NCBI GenBank assembly: GCA_033782935.1
Contig: JAWQEG010000286.1
Location: 757,501 to 821,500 of the forward strand
DNA: 64,000 nt
Direction: 5' to 3'
Source of the DNA: Petrolisthes cinctipes
Taxonomy: Eukaryota > Arthropoda > Malacostraca > Decapoda > Porcellanidae
The notes beneath the pieces were generated by a model. It worked only from the letters and a program-made list of their open reading frames with translations. It searched no databases and was not told the origin of the DNA. Shown here one piece after another: positions 12,640-24,689 of the stretch (position 1 is the stretch's first letter; the number at the start of each line of letters is the position of its first letter). The translations under genes were made by a program, and so were the position numbers.

Positions 12640-14558
12640 CAGCATACTGCAGTTGAGAAAATATGATGTTCATCTCTGGTATCTTCTTGTGCTGGCTGGA
12701 CTGTCGCATCTAGTACCACTTCTGGTGTATTATCTGTGAAGGAATTGATGTTAAAGGCATATAATCAGATGACACTTGTTTGTATATACTGTGCACAAAA
12801 ATAGAATAAATTACGTAGGCTAGATAGATATAGATAGATGTAGGCTATGACTCTTCCATCATCTTCATATTCGTCATGGGTTAAAATTACCTCATATAGG
12901 TATAAAGAACTGGGAAAGACAATGAGACTATTTTCAAGATTATGTATCGGGTATTTTCAAAAATATTTGTTATCTGGTCGTACTAAGGTAATTATTGTCT
13001 ATCTATTTATCTATCTATTGCCAGATGCCTCAATCCCCAAAGGGGTGAATGAATTGCCTAGACGCATCTTTGTCTCCCTTCAACTGGCGTCCCTCCTACG
13101 GTACCACCCAACGCCACTCTTACTCATATACTTCTCTTCTCCATCATTCCACCTCACTCTCGGTCTACCTGCTCTACTCTGTCCTTCCACCTCACTCTCA
13201 TACACTTTTTAATCAAATCTCTCGCTTCCTATACACTCTACATGGCCGAACCACCTCAAGGTGTTTTCTTTTCACTCTTTCCATCTGATACTGTTAAACT
13301 ATTCATTTTCATTTTTATAAACAAATTAAAAAAAATCTCACCATTTCTTTCGTTGAGCAGACCCTATTGTGCTTCATGTGCATCACCTTTGGCATCTTCT
13401 TGTGCATGAGGAATAGCATCTTGTACCACTTCTGGTGTATTATCTGTGAAGGAATTGATTTTAGAGGCATATAATCACATGCCACTTGTTTGCATATACA
13501 AAAGGAAAGAATAAATAAATGTTTGGCCCTTCCATTATTTTCATATATGCATTATCCAGCCCTACTCTTAACATACTATAATTACTGTATTGTGAAACTA
13601 TGAAGTACAGGGTAGGTCTGATACCATCTGATACTGTATAGCCTATGTACTATACACAGTCACTTTTAAGAAGAAAACAAAAAATCTCACCATTTCCTTC
13701 ATTGAGCAGAACCTCTTGAAGTACTGGTACCAGTAGCCTTCTATGCCTGCTGAATAATCTTTCTCGGCGAGCCTCCGTACCAGCTGAAAATTAAATGAAT
13801 GTTACAGTATTCAGACCTAATCAAAATCCATGGGTAAAATCATGATTGTATAAATGGACCAAATATCCACATTAGATAAACTACTGAATTTCTACCACAA
13901 TTACCTACTATTGTAACCTATATTAGGACATTGAATGATGGTTTTAATGTATTAAATCCACCACAAATACCCCACCTTACCCCCAAACATAAATGGGGAA
14001 GAGAGAAATTGTTGGTTATAGAGCATAACAATACTGTAGCCTACCTAGATATACCAAAGTTATCACTAGTAGGGGATGCAGTCAGTATTGGACTACATTT
14101 CTAACAGAATTAGGTAGACTTGGCCTGGCCTAACCTAACCTACATAGTGTACAGTAGAGTATCATAAGATGGGGTAAAGTTAAAAATATGTACAGTATAA
14201 GCAAATAGCTGAGGGTGTAGCAGTAAGTTGGGCCTTTGATAGATCTCAACATACCTGGTTCTCGATTAGAATTTGGAAGGTGCAGAGTCGGTACAGCTCA
14301 AGGTTGCAATATTATGATCTTCTTTGGAGATCCATTACATCGTTGATTGTTCAAAGCATCTCTTGGGACATAGTCTGTTGTCTTAAAGTGTAGAGAGCAT
14401 ACTCGGACCAATTCAACATTGAATTTGTCCTCAAGTTTGCACGCCGATATCCACTTTATGGCATTCTCTTGGTCTCTTAGGAACCGAAAGAGCTCCACCC
14501 TGTCTCTTTTTGCATGTCTACTGCCATTATTGTAATTGTACACTGCACATAAATCCAT
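12640..14558 (-). pseudogene. THAP-domain protein of the transposon, decayed, predicted exons
   Basis: Exon 1 (14558..14255) encodes a THAP zinc-finger domain: MDLCAV, later RDQENAIKWISACK and CSLHFKTTDY. It ends at a good donor (CAG|GTATGT). Exon 2 is 13783..13691 (TTTTCAG acceptor, GTGAG donor; encodes ARRERLFSRHRR). Two homologous candidate exons follow, 13443..13342 and 12733 to about 12640, both starting DNTPEVV. Phases agree across all junctions. Damage: the second zinc-ligand Cys is Tyr (CAVYNY), there is an in-frame TGA at 14298..14300, and a TAG in the third exon. The start codon is inferred from the usual THAP N terminus. Confidence 0.6.
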
Positions 14559-14683
14559 AATATGGCACAGACATTCACGCTTCACGTACATTTTAAGTTG
14601 GACTAGTGACAGTCTGGGCACCAGGCAAGGTTTGTTTACAAGTATGACGTCACTCCCGCGGTGCATTGTGGGAAAACAAGTGT

Positions 14684-15547
14684 CTATAGTCTATTTGAAA
14701 TATACTGAGCGCTAAGGCGTTGGCCACTTCCGAGATTTACCTGACTGCTACGTTGCCAGATCTCGTCTGGACAATTATGGGATTAGATCCTCATTAAAAA
14801 TGACAGCCAGCCCTCACTAACCCACCGCCTGTTCTCTCTCTCTCTCTCTCTCTCTCTCATCTGTTGCCTATATATATATCGCTTGCCGTTAACAACAAAA
14901 TATAGAAGTAAATCTTTCCTTTTCTGTTGACACATTATGTTGTATTATAAATGCGACACTTTTCTGAGGATATAACATAATTTTTCGTTTGTTTCGACTT
15001 TTATTCCTCACCACCACTGGTCGTGATGGTGCAATGATAGGTCCTCTATTTGTTTTCTCTTCTAAATAGTACTTATTTACATTATAAATAAGGTCTCTCT
15101 TTCTCTACTATGTAAAACATGATAGTGAGTAGCAGATGTGCTGCTCCATCTTGAGTGGCAGCCAGAGTAAAAGTGACGGTAGTGACCTGAGTTGACAGGT
15201 GGAGCTTATACACTTATACCTGAATACACTCATTCTTGGTGCACTGACAACGTCGGAAAAATTTTCTGCCCAGTGTTGTGATACATATATATATTATCAT
15301 TGTTAATATGAGAAGTAAATGATACTTTCATATACCTACATGGCCTTAGTAGTGAAGTAAATGTATACGTATTAATTTTGATTAATTTAGCATCAGCAAA
15401 TAGCTGATATGAGAGAGTGAGTGAAGTGTATTGGTCTGATTTGGCAGCATTGCGGGAGGGAAAAACCTCCCAACAGCCAACGCCTCAGCGCTCAGTATAT
15501 TTTGAAAAGACTATAGTGGACTATCCTTTATAGTCTATCATCCTTGC
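14684..15547. repeat. Inverted repeat at the right end of the THAP element
   Basis: TATAGTCTATTTGAAATATA to GCGTTGGC at 14684..14730 matches the complement of 15478..15525. The right 860 bp of the element is therefore itself flanked by inverted repeats and could be a separate MITE or a duplicated terminus. Apart from a TC run near 14827, no gene is visible inside. Confidence 0.7.
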
Positions 15548-17432
15548 GTAGTAGGCATGTACAAATCGCTTCTGGGACCCAAAATTATCGAATTTTCGGT
15601 GGTTTTGATCCTGAATTTGAGATATAAACGGGTACAAATGATGCATGCACATATCGACTTTGGGCACCTAAAATATCGATTTTTAGCATGTTTTGGGCCT
15701 AACTTTTTGAAAACATTCTAGCACTGAGTAGGCATGTACAGATCGCTTCTGGGACCCAAAAATATTGAATTTTCGGGTGTTTTCAGCCTGAATTTGGGAT
15801 ATAAGCGGGTACAGAAGATGCATACACGTATTGACTTTGGGCACCTAAAATATCGATTTTCAGCATGTTTTGGTCCTGTATTTTGAAAATACTCTAACAC
15901 GCAGTAGGCATGTACAGAGCTCTTCTGGGACCCAAAAATATCGAATTTTCGGGTGTTTTGAGCCTGAATTTGGGATATAAACGGGTACAGAAGATGCATA
16001 CACATATTGACTTTGGGCACCTAAAATATCGATTTTTACATGTTTTGGACCTATTTTGTTTTAAATATTCTAGCACTGAGTCGGCATGAACAGATCGCTT
16101 CTGGGACCCCAAAATATCGAATATTCGGGTGTTTTGAGCATGAATTTGGGATATAAACGGGTACAGAAGATGCATACACATATTGACTTTGGGCACCTAA
16201 AATATCGATTTTTAGCATGTTTTGAGCCTCTATTTTGAAAACATTCTAGCACTGACTGGGCATGTACAGATCGCTTATGGGACACAAAAATATCGAGTTT
16301 TCGGGTGTTTTGAGCTTGAATTTGAGATATAAACGGGTACAGAATGTGCATGCGCATATTGACTTTGGACAACTAAAATATCGATTTTTAGCATGTTTTG
16401 GGCCTATTTTTTTTAAATATTTTAGCACTGAGAAGGCATGTACAGATCGCTTCTGGGACCCAAAAAAATCGAACTTTCGGGTTTTTTTAGCCTAAATTTG
16501 GGATATAAAGGGAAACAGAAGATGCATAAACATTTTGACTTTGGGCACCTGAAATATCGATTTCAGCATGTTTTGGCCCTGTATTTTGAAAATACTCTAA
16601 CACGGAGTAGGCATGTACAGATCGCTTCTGGGACCCAAAAATATCGAGTTTTCGGGTGTTTTGAGCATGAATTTGAGATATAAACGGGTACAGAAGATGA
16701 ATGCACATATCGACTTTGGACCCCTAAAATATCGATTTTCAGCATGTTTTGAGCCAATATTTTGAAAACATTCTAGCACTGAGTAGGCATGTACAGATCG
16801 CTTCTGGGACCCAAAAATATTGAATTTTCGAATGTTTTGAGCCTGAATTTGGGATATAAGCGGGTACAGAAGATGCAAACACGTATTGACTTTGGGCACC
16901 TAAAATATCGATTTTCAGCATGTTTTGGTCCTGTATTTTGAAAATACTCTAACACGCAGTAGGCATGTACAGAGCTCTTCTGGAACCCAAAAATATCAAA
17001 TTTTCGGGTGTTTTGTGTCTGAATTTGGGATATAAACGGGTAAAGAAGATACATACACATATTGACTTTGGACAACTAAAATATCGATTTTTAGCATGTT
17101 TTGGGCCTATTTTTTTTTTAATATTTTAGCACTGACAAGGCATGTACAGATCGCTTCTGGGACCCAAAAATATCGAACTTTCGGGTTTTTTTTAGCCTGA
17201 ATTTGGGATATAAACGGGTAAAGAAGATGCATACACATATCGACTTTGGGCACCTAAAATATCGATTTTTAGCATGTTTTGGGCCTAACTTTTTTAAAAT
17301 ATTATAGCACTGAGCAGGCATGTACAGATCGCTTCTGGGACCCAAAAATATCGAATTTTCGGGTGTTTTGAGTCTGAATTTGAGATATAAACGGTTACAT
17401 AAGATGCATGCACATATCGACTTTTGGCACCT
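15548..17432. repeat. 176-bp satellite, middle segment
   Basis: About 10.7 monomers, continuous with the segment ending at 10794 once the THAP element is removed. They are diverged like the left segment. The last monomer is cut at GGCACCT by the Gypsy element and resumes at 25412 with ACCTAAAATATCG. Confidence 0.95.
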
Positions 17433-18154
17433 TGTATCCGTGGCCGATCACGTTCGCGATACATGATACACCTATGGTGTTGGAACATTCCGTTAAGCCA
17501 AAGCAGTTCAAGCTAGTTTCATTAGACACAACATCCTTTGAAAAGTGCTGAGTTGCAGTGTGGGGGAATCTTCCATGCTGAGCTACTGATTGCTAGATTC
17601 ACTCTGTAATTATCTATATGTTAATCTCTATACTATAATCAACTCCATATTGTCATCTCGTATGTAGAGAAAGGGACAATATATATTTACTCACTTTATT
17701 CTTATATAAACTCATATCTAACTTATCCATATTTCATATGTAAGCTTAGCATTGTAAATAGCATCATCGACAACCTGTCATCTGAGAAAGGGTGTGGCAG
17801 TGTATACCACGAGCGAGGACTACCAGAGAGAGAAGGCGCATTACACGCCCTGCCTTGAAAACAACAGGTTCACTCCTACCTTATATTAGAGAGACACGAG
17901 ATGTCTGTATAACCTGTAAACTATATCTAATATACTCAGTAAATAGAGACAAGTCCACGAGTTTACTCTAACCCTTGAGTAACTAACTTAGTTCCCCAGG
18001 AAGACTAGAGTGGTAGTTCAGAGCAACGGTAAGTTGGCTTGAAACCAGGTCTACATCGGCGTAGTAAGTAATACTAGCCCGAGAGTAAGTGAGAGTTTCC
18101 AGCAGGTATTACTGAGAGAAGCTGAGGCTGAGCTTGGACGACCCCACGAGTACA
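17433..18154 (+). repeat. 5' LTR
   Basis: 722 bp, begins TGTATCCGTGGCC and ends GAGTACA, with the TG...CA termini typical of LTRs. The copy at 24690..25411 has exactly the same length. Confidence 0.95.
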
Positions 18155-18716
18155 TAATGGTGGCAGCGGTAAGGGATACGTAACATTCACAGTGTCCTGT
18201 ATTAATTCTATATTCCAACAGAATAATTGTGTACGTGGTGGGCGGCTCGGGCGCTTTCTTCGTTGGCAACACTGACGGAGCGAGAGCGAGCCAGAGCGAT
18301 ACCAGCTGGGGGTTGCCAGCTAATGGTGGCTGCGTAACCTAACCTACTTTAATCAGGCATTTTTCCCTGTGTGCTTTTCCCAGGGAAAAAGAGGAATTGT
18401 CTGTTGTGGGTACTCTCATCTGGGAAGGAACAAGGACGGACTTAGGAGGGTGAACCAGAAGAGTGAACGGGAGCTGTGAGAGGAACGACTGGCCAGCGTT
18501 TACTCTGGGGGGGTGTGGCATCAACACATTCCTTTACTACGTGTATACTGAGCATCTGTAATCTTCAATTCTCCATTGGTTAGTTATTTTATTCTATACA
18601 CATACACAGTGAACATTAAACACACAATAGTAACATGTTGTTGGGGTATTTTTGTATGCCTATGTAATATTTTATTATATGTTGTGGTGGGTGTATAGGA
18701 ATTATTTCTACGGGAC
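18155..18716 (+). other. Provirus leader with candidate primer-binding site
   Basis: Immediately after the LTR comes TAATGGTGGCAGCGGTAAGG. The TGGTGGCAGCGG part looks like a tRNA 3' end complement, although I could not identify the tRNA. No coding region is evident before the gag ATG. Confidence 0.6.
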
Positions 18717-20261
18717 ATGTTTAAGAAATTTAGAACGACAAAGAATATAATCCCAGGGGATTTATCAGAGGATTCAGACAGTAGTAGCAGTGAGGGGGAA
18801 CTAAACTTTCCACCTACTCCCAATACCACTAATATACATGAGCAGTTAAGGGGACTGAATAGTCCAGTGCCAGGGCAGTTAAGAAGTGGATATCAATTTG
18901 GTGTAGAGGGAAGTGACGAAATAGAGGAAACACGGGAGAACGTGTTTAAGTTACCGCCAAAAGGGCAAGGAAAGGGTAATAAAAATACTACAGTTGTACA
19001 AGCTACAATTCCAATGGCGACTGCAAGCACCAGTGCTGTTGGGGGAGCAGCCCAGGCGACAGGGCAGAATGTCACTAACCCTAGTATCGGCAATTTAGTG
19101 GGTAGCGCCCACGGGAATCAGCCAACGAATATTATGAGAGTGTTTACAGGTGAGGATTCAGTACCAAAGTTTGATGGGGATCCAAATAAGAATTATACAA
19201 TAGAGGAATTTATACGGAGACTTGAGCAGTCTTTCGTGGAGTATAATGTTACCGGGGATACAGGTAAAATAGGATATGCAACCTCGAGGATTGAAGGGGA
19301 GTTTGCAAGGCAGTTATTAAACTGTAGTTGTCTGTTGGGGAGGTCGTCAAGGGAACAACAGACGTGGGAGGAGTTTAAAAAAGCATTAATTATAGTGTAC
19401 CGAAGGTCGGCTCCAGAGGGATGCTCGGCGTGGGCACATAGAATATTCACGGACTTAGGTTTAAAGGCGTGGACTACACCACTAGAAGTAGCAGTATCAA
19501 AGGCGGGTGCTATACGTAAGGATATACAAGATTGTATACAGGACAACAATTGGTCTAAGGATGTTAATGGGGAACAATGGATGAAGGTAGACGACGCCTG
19601 TGAGATGTTTGAATATCTCTTGATGTATCTAGGTCTATCAGAGGAGGACCAGAGGAGAGTCCGGAAAAAAAAGTTGGAGCGAGGTAAGGGAATCTGGCAT
19701 TTGATTAATGAGTTAAAACTGGAAATCAGAGATCCCATGGTTGTTAGACCATTTCGCAACCAAAATGCTACGAAGGTACAGACTTCGGTATTGCAAACGG
19801 AGGTAACTGACAGGAGGTCAGAGGGCGAGCCGCAGACAGGCGTAAATGCGGTCGCGGGGCAAAGGAATACAAGGGGTTGAAATTCATCTGTGAGGTACCA
19901 ATTAGAATGTTTCCATTGTCGTAAGTGGGGCCATGTAAAGGCCGACTGTCCTCAATTACAGAATAGATCTCAAGGGGATCAATACAGAGGTTCAATGAAC
20001 AGGGGTCAGGCATACCCTAGAGGCGCAGCCAGGCGGGGGCGTGGAGGACAAGCTAGAGGACGTGGTAGAGCGTACCACTATGCACATCAGGATAATTATC
20101 AACAAGGAGGAGGTTATGTACCTCCCGGACAGAGTAAGTGGTGTGAAATACATAAATGGTCGAATCATATAACGGCAGACTGTGGAGTAATAATACGAGG
20201 TATGCATGAGAAAAAATCACGTATGGGGGTCCGGCGATCAGGGTCGGATGAGGCATTATGA
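18717..20261 (+). pseudogene. gag: gag, interrupted by one in-frame TGA
   Basis: Retroviral-like structural protein. From ATG at 18717 the frame runs 387 codons to TGA at 19878..19880. The same frame then continues to 20261 and contains the nucleocapsid zinc knuckle CFHCRKWGHVKADC (C-x2-C-x4-H-x4-C). An Arg/Gly-rich stretch and a second knuckle-like CEIHKWSNHITADC follow. The capsid-like middle (residues about 140 to 340) resembles Gypsy gag proteins (VPKFDGDP, EEFIRRLEQSF). The mid-gag stop separates capsid from nucleocapsid and is probably a nonsense mutation. Confidence 0.85.
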
Positions 20262-22610
20262 CACAAGGACGAGAGGAAGAGAATGTCTAGAGATATAGAA
20301 TTCTCCATAGTGTCGGCAGTCAGTAGAAGTAATCATTTAGCCGTAGGAAATGTAACAATAGGGGGAATTCCGGGGGCACTTTTGATTGATACTGGTGCAG
20401 TAGTCAATCTAATATCAAAGGAGACATATCAAAATATTAGAAAACATCATTCTGAGAGGAGTTATGCATTGCAAGAGCCACAATACCAACTGTGTGGGGT
20501 GTCAGGAACTACAGTGGATGTTCTTGGAGTTGTGAGATTGCCAGTTCATTTCCGGGGTAGCTCAAGTTTTGCTGCATCATTTTATGTTGTAGGTAAATTT
20601 CATCCTATGGCAAGCGGGTTGCTTGGATTGTCAACCATGGCTGAAAGGAAGATTGAGGTGTACCCAGGGGAAGGTTTAATTGTTCATGGAAATGTACCTT
20701 ATATGTGTATGGCAACCCCGCAACCCAAACACTCAGACAAAGAGGTTAAAACGGTGGGTTATGTAAGGGGCTTTGAAGAGAAGTCAACCCAAAGGGTCAT
20801 GAAACAAGATAGACTATGCGACACTGCTAGGGTGGAAGTCACGCGTTGGACTGTTGTTACTGCTATTGTACCTGATGCGCACAGGCTGCAACCGCAGGAA
20901 ATGATTCAGTTCAAGGTGTGTTTGAAAGGAGTGAAAGAAGGAGTAGATGTAGTGTGCATGTCTGAAACATGTAAGTTGAAAGGGGTGTCGCTAGAGTCTA
21001 CTTTGACTACAGTAAAGTCAGGGGGTGAGACTGTGGTGCTGGCTGTAAATAATACAGGAGTAGAGATTGAAGTTAAGCCAGGCAGTCAATTGTGTGATTT
21101 TCTCGTATACCATGGTACGGTATTAGAGCCAAAGCATAACCTACCAGTTGTGAGTGTTGTTGGTTGTATTGGTGCATCTCCTTCGTCAGAATTGAGAAGT
21201 CAAGTTAAAACTGGGGGAAACTCAGAAGGGAAAGAAGAGTTGTTACAGTTACTTCAAGGGTATAGGAAGGCTATAGCTCTTGCAGGGGAACCATTAGGTA
21301 GTACAGACCTAACTTCACATGTGATTAAGTTAAAGCGAGAAGCGCAACCCAGTTACATAAAATCATATAGGCTCCCCCATTCCCAAAGACAGATAGTGGA
21401 CGATACGGTGAAGGATATGTTAAAACAGAAGGTTATTGAACCTTCGACCTCTCCTTGGAGTAGTCCCATATTTTTGGTTCCTAAGAAGGATGGAACATAT
21501 AGACCTGTTATTGACTATAGGAGAGTAAATCAGCAGACAGTCCCTGATAAATACCCCATGCCTCATTTGAATGACCTGTTGAAGGCTATAGGTGAGGGAA
21601 ATAAGGTGTTTTTTACCTTGGATTTGCTGTCAGGATATTGGCAGGTGCCAGTTCACGAGCGGTCTCGTGACATCACGGCTTTTTCCACTCATCAGGGTCA
21701 TTATCAGTTTCGCAGGATGCCATTTGGGCTCTGCAATGCCCCTACGACTTTCCAAAGACTAGTGAACAATGTATTGGCGGGGTTAATTGGGAAAGATGCA
21801 TTAGTATACCTAGATGACATAATTATTTTCTCAAAGGATGTGCCTACGCACTTGGAGAAATTAAGAAAGGTATTGGAACGTTTAGCATCAGCGGGTTTGA
21901 AGCTAAAACTTAGTAAGTGTGAATTCTTGAAACAAAAGATTAAGTATTTGGGGCATGAAGTAGACGAGTCAGGTATACATGTGAATCAGGATAAGATAAA
22001 GGCTATCTTAAAGTTCCCAACACCGACCAAGGCAGATCATGTACGATCTTTTCTGGGACTAGCGGGTTACTACAGGAGTTTTGTGTATCAGTTTTCTAGC
22101 AAGGCAGTACCTTTGATTAAACTGTTGAAGCAGACAAATAAGTTTGAATGGGGTCAACCACAAGAAGAGGCATTTAGTATATTAAAGGAGGCTCTGACGC
22201 AACCACCTGTTTTGGCTTTCCCAGATTTCAAGAAACCTTTTATTTTACATACAGATGCATCGGGGGTTGGACTTGGGGCAGTATTGGCATAAGAAGATGA
22301 GGGGGGAAAGTTAAAACCCATTGGCTACGCAAGTAAGGCGTTAAATGATACAGAGAAGAAATATAGTGTTACACATCAGGAGGCATATGCCATAGTGTGG
22401 GCCTTGAAACATTTTCGTCCTATTATTTTTGGTTACTCTATTACAGTTTGTACTGATCATCGCCCATGTCTCGAGTTGTTCAAGGGGAAGAATATGACCG
22501 GGAAGTTAGCACGATGGCACTTGACTATTCTGGAGTTCAACCCTACTTTCAATTTTGTACCTGACCATCATGAGGACATGGGGAGTGTTCTGCGTGATGT
22601 TGGTGGCGGC
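20262..22610 (+). pseudogene. pol: pol: protease, reverse transcriptase, partial RNase H; integrase missing
   Basis: In the same frame as gag, after a single TGA (20259..20261); an ATG lies at 20283. Protease: LLIDTGAVVNLIS with catalytic DTG. Reverse transcriptase: FTLDLLSGYWQ (motif A) and YLDDIIIFS (catalytic YLDD), with FLGLAGYYRSF just downstream. RNase H: LHTDASGVGLGAVLA, then a TAA at 22290, then EAYAIVWALKHF and TDHRPC in the same frame. Where the integrase (HHCC and DDE) should follow, the sequence passes directly into the env start, so about 1 kb or more has been deleted. Confidence 0.88.
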
Positions 22611-24339
22611 GTTTGTGAGTTCCAAAGGTTCGACTGACCAAATAAAACCGGGTGCCTTAGTGGGTACTGATGGGAGACTTGAGGTGGTCACGGACGTAAT
22701 AACAGTAAGACTCAATCTTGGAACTCTGTTGGACCTAAAGACAAGGGTTGATGATTTCCAGCTGAAATTTCATAACGCCATAGAAATGTCGTCTGCTAAA
22801 TTAGGTAAATTGATGAACTCGAGTTACCCTCTGGAACGTCAAATAAAGGTACAGTTGGAAGACAGATATTTTCAAATAAAGAATATGATGAAATACTCAG
22901 AACAGAATTTACCCAACTTCTCAAGTGAGGTTAGAAAATTAGCTCATAATCAGATTACCAATAGCAGGGCTAAAAGAGGATTATTTGACATTGGAGGGGT
23001 AATTGCTAAAACTCTATTTGGAACAGCTACTAGTGACGATGTCGAAGATCTAGGACGCAGACTAGAGATTTTAAACAAGGTGATTGTAGAACAAAATAGG
23101 GTCATAGATAGTACGTTTTCCTTGGCAGCTAATGTGGCAGAAGAAGTAAATGGAGTTATTGAAAAGACTAATGAGGTAATTAAGGAATTAGACAGGTTAG
23201 CTAAACATTTGGATTTTACAATGTTTGTGTTAAACCTAGATCAATATTTAAGTATTGTGGAAAATTACATAAATGGACTGAATGCTCAAACCAGAAAACT
23301 ACTCCATAACCTAAGGAATGCAGCACTAGGTAAGGCCGACGCTGACCTTCTGTCAGTAGTTGATCTGCAAAGGGTGGTTGATGTGGCTAGAATTAAGCAT
23401 GGTTTGAATCCTTTCTTTGAAGGTGAATCCGTATCTTACTACTATCCACTTTTGGAATCATGCTTAACGACTAAAACTATTCTTATTCACATTCCCACAA
23501 AACATCAGGTTCATTTTAACATATGGTCAGTGAAGCCATTTCCCATGAGGTTAGGGGCGGAGATCATGATGTTAAATGTGGATTATGATTATATTATTGC
23601 ATCTCAGGATCGCACACTGGTGGTTGCAGTTACCAAGGAACAGCTAGAAGATTGTCATACAGCATATTACCATTTGAAGGTGTGCCCAGCTCTAAATTTT
23701 ATTTTTACTGGACCCGAGGAATCCCAGTGTGAACTGTCATTAATCCAGGCTGATGCTTCAAGCTCCATTAAACATTGTGAGTACCTGAGACCAAAAAGGA
23801 AGTCAGATGTTTATGTAACGTATTTTCAGGGCATTGCATATTATACATTCACTAAGCCAGCAAGAGCAACTATTATTTGTGAAGATGGCCCTTCAGGAGC
23901 AAAACATGTGTCTGAGGTGGGTACGTTTGTAGTTCCACCTGCGTGTTCATTTTTAAGCAATACTAAAACAGTTCTGGCAACGAAGCATCATCTTGGATTG
24001 GTCCTAAACAAATCTGTGGAATTTGTGAAAGTCCATCCTCCTCTCCCAGCAAACTTTTCTACTATTAATATGGATTCTGAGAAAATAAGATTGATGGAAT
24101 TGTTAAACATGTCTAATGTTCATCCTGTAATTGAATCTGCTCTACCTTTCCATCTGCAACGGGTAGCTGTGTACCCTTGGTCAGGAGTGACTAGTTTATT
24201 ATTTATATTATATTTCATATTCTCTTGTTACCTGTTCAGGAGTTTGAGGGTTTTGAATGGTGAGATTAAAAAGAAGAAAAACAGAAGATCAAGGAATATA
24301 GAGGTCCACCATACACAACCTAGAGAAGATGAATTGTAA
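22570..24339 (+). CDS. env: env-like glycoprotein (errantivirus / baculovirus F type)
   Basis: 589 codons without a stop. N terminus: a signal peptide-like MRTWGVFCVMLVAAFVSS. Around residue 135 a furin-type site RAKR is followed by a Gly-rich hydrophobic segment GLFDIGGVIAKTLFG, the fusion-peptide arrangement of errantivirus Env and baculovirus F proteins. A heptad-like helical region follows (residues about 155 to 225). Near the C terminus a hydrophobic span (TSLLFILYFIFSCYLF) fits a transmembrane anchor, with a short basic cytoplasmic tail. The ATG at 22570 was chosen because it starts the signal peptide. Such genes are normally expressed from a spliced mRNA. The frame is intact although pol is not. 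Confidence 0.85.
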   Translation: MRTWGVFCVMLVAAFVSSKGSTDQIKPGALVGTDGRLEVVTDVITVRLNLGTLLDLKTRVDDFQLKFHNAIEMSSAKLGKLMNSSYPLERQIKVQLEDRYFQIKNMMKYSEQNLPNFSSEVRKLAHNQITNSRAKRGLFDIGGVIAKTLFGTATSDDVEDLGRRLEILNKVIVEQNRVIDSTFSLAANVAEEVNGVIEKTNEVIKELDRLAKHLDFTMFVLNLDQYLSIVENYINGLNAQTRKLLHNLRNAALGKADADLLSVVDLQRVVDVARIKHGLNPFFEGESVSYYYPLLESCLTTKTILIHIPTKHQVHFNIWSVKPFPMRLGAEIMMLNVDYDYIIASQDRTLVVAVTKEQLEDCHTAYYHLKVCPALNFIFTGPEESQCELSLIQADASSSIKHCEYLRPKRKSDVYVTYFQGIAYYTFTKPARATIICEDGPSGAKHVSEVGTFVVPPACSFLSNTKTVLATKHHLGLVLNKSVEFVKVHPPLPANFSTINMDSEKIRLMELLNMSNVHPVIESALPFHLQRVAVYPWSGVTSLLFILYFIFSCYLFRSLRVLNGEIKKKKNRRSRNIEVHHTQPREDEL

Positions 24340-24689
24340 GGATAATTTTAAGGACACCTCAACAACTAGGTAGTACACTACACGGTTAGTTGTAGGGATT
24401 TAGAATTAAGGAATTGTATGAATGTGTATTACATTTTATTATCCATGTATAATTACTTAATTTAAGGAAGTGTTACTAATTACCCATTGTATCATTCACG
24501 AGCTCAACGATTTATTTTTCTTTTATGTTAATTCATCCAATGTGTATATATTTCATCTTGTATATATTGTATATATATGTTACCATGTCAAGAGTCAATC
24601 TAATAATCAGGAAGGCTAAGCATTGTTTAAAGTAAATTTAATATTATTGTGAACTGCAGGGACGCAGTTGTTTTAGTGTGGCCGAGCAA
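24340..24689 (+). other. Region between env and 3' LTR
   Basis: AT-rich, no gene seen. A clear polypurine tract just before the LTR was not found; the bases before it read TGTGGCCGAGCAA. Confidence 0.6.

Larger units (their letters stand above)
10795..15547. mobile_element. 4.75-kb terminal-inverted-repeat element carrying a THAP gene
   Basis: The ends match as inverted repeats over about 31 bp (GCAAGGATAATAGACTATAA at 10795 and its near-complement ending at 15547). A direct repeat GTAGTA, possibly CGTAGTA (10788..10794, 15548..15553), flanks it, and the satellite monomer reads through once it is removed. The interior holds palindromic TGACGTCA sites near 10850..10870 and 14643, a THAP-domain gene on the minus strand, a GGTTAGGT minisatellite fragment at 11816..12057 and a TC run near 14827. 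No transposase catalytic domain is seen. THAP domains occur in P-element and Kolobok/ISL2EU-type transposons, but the superfamily is unresolved. Confidence 0.8.
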
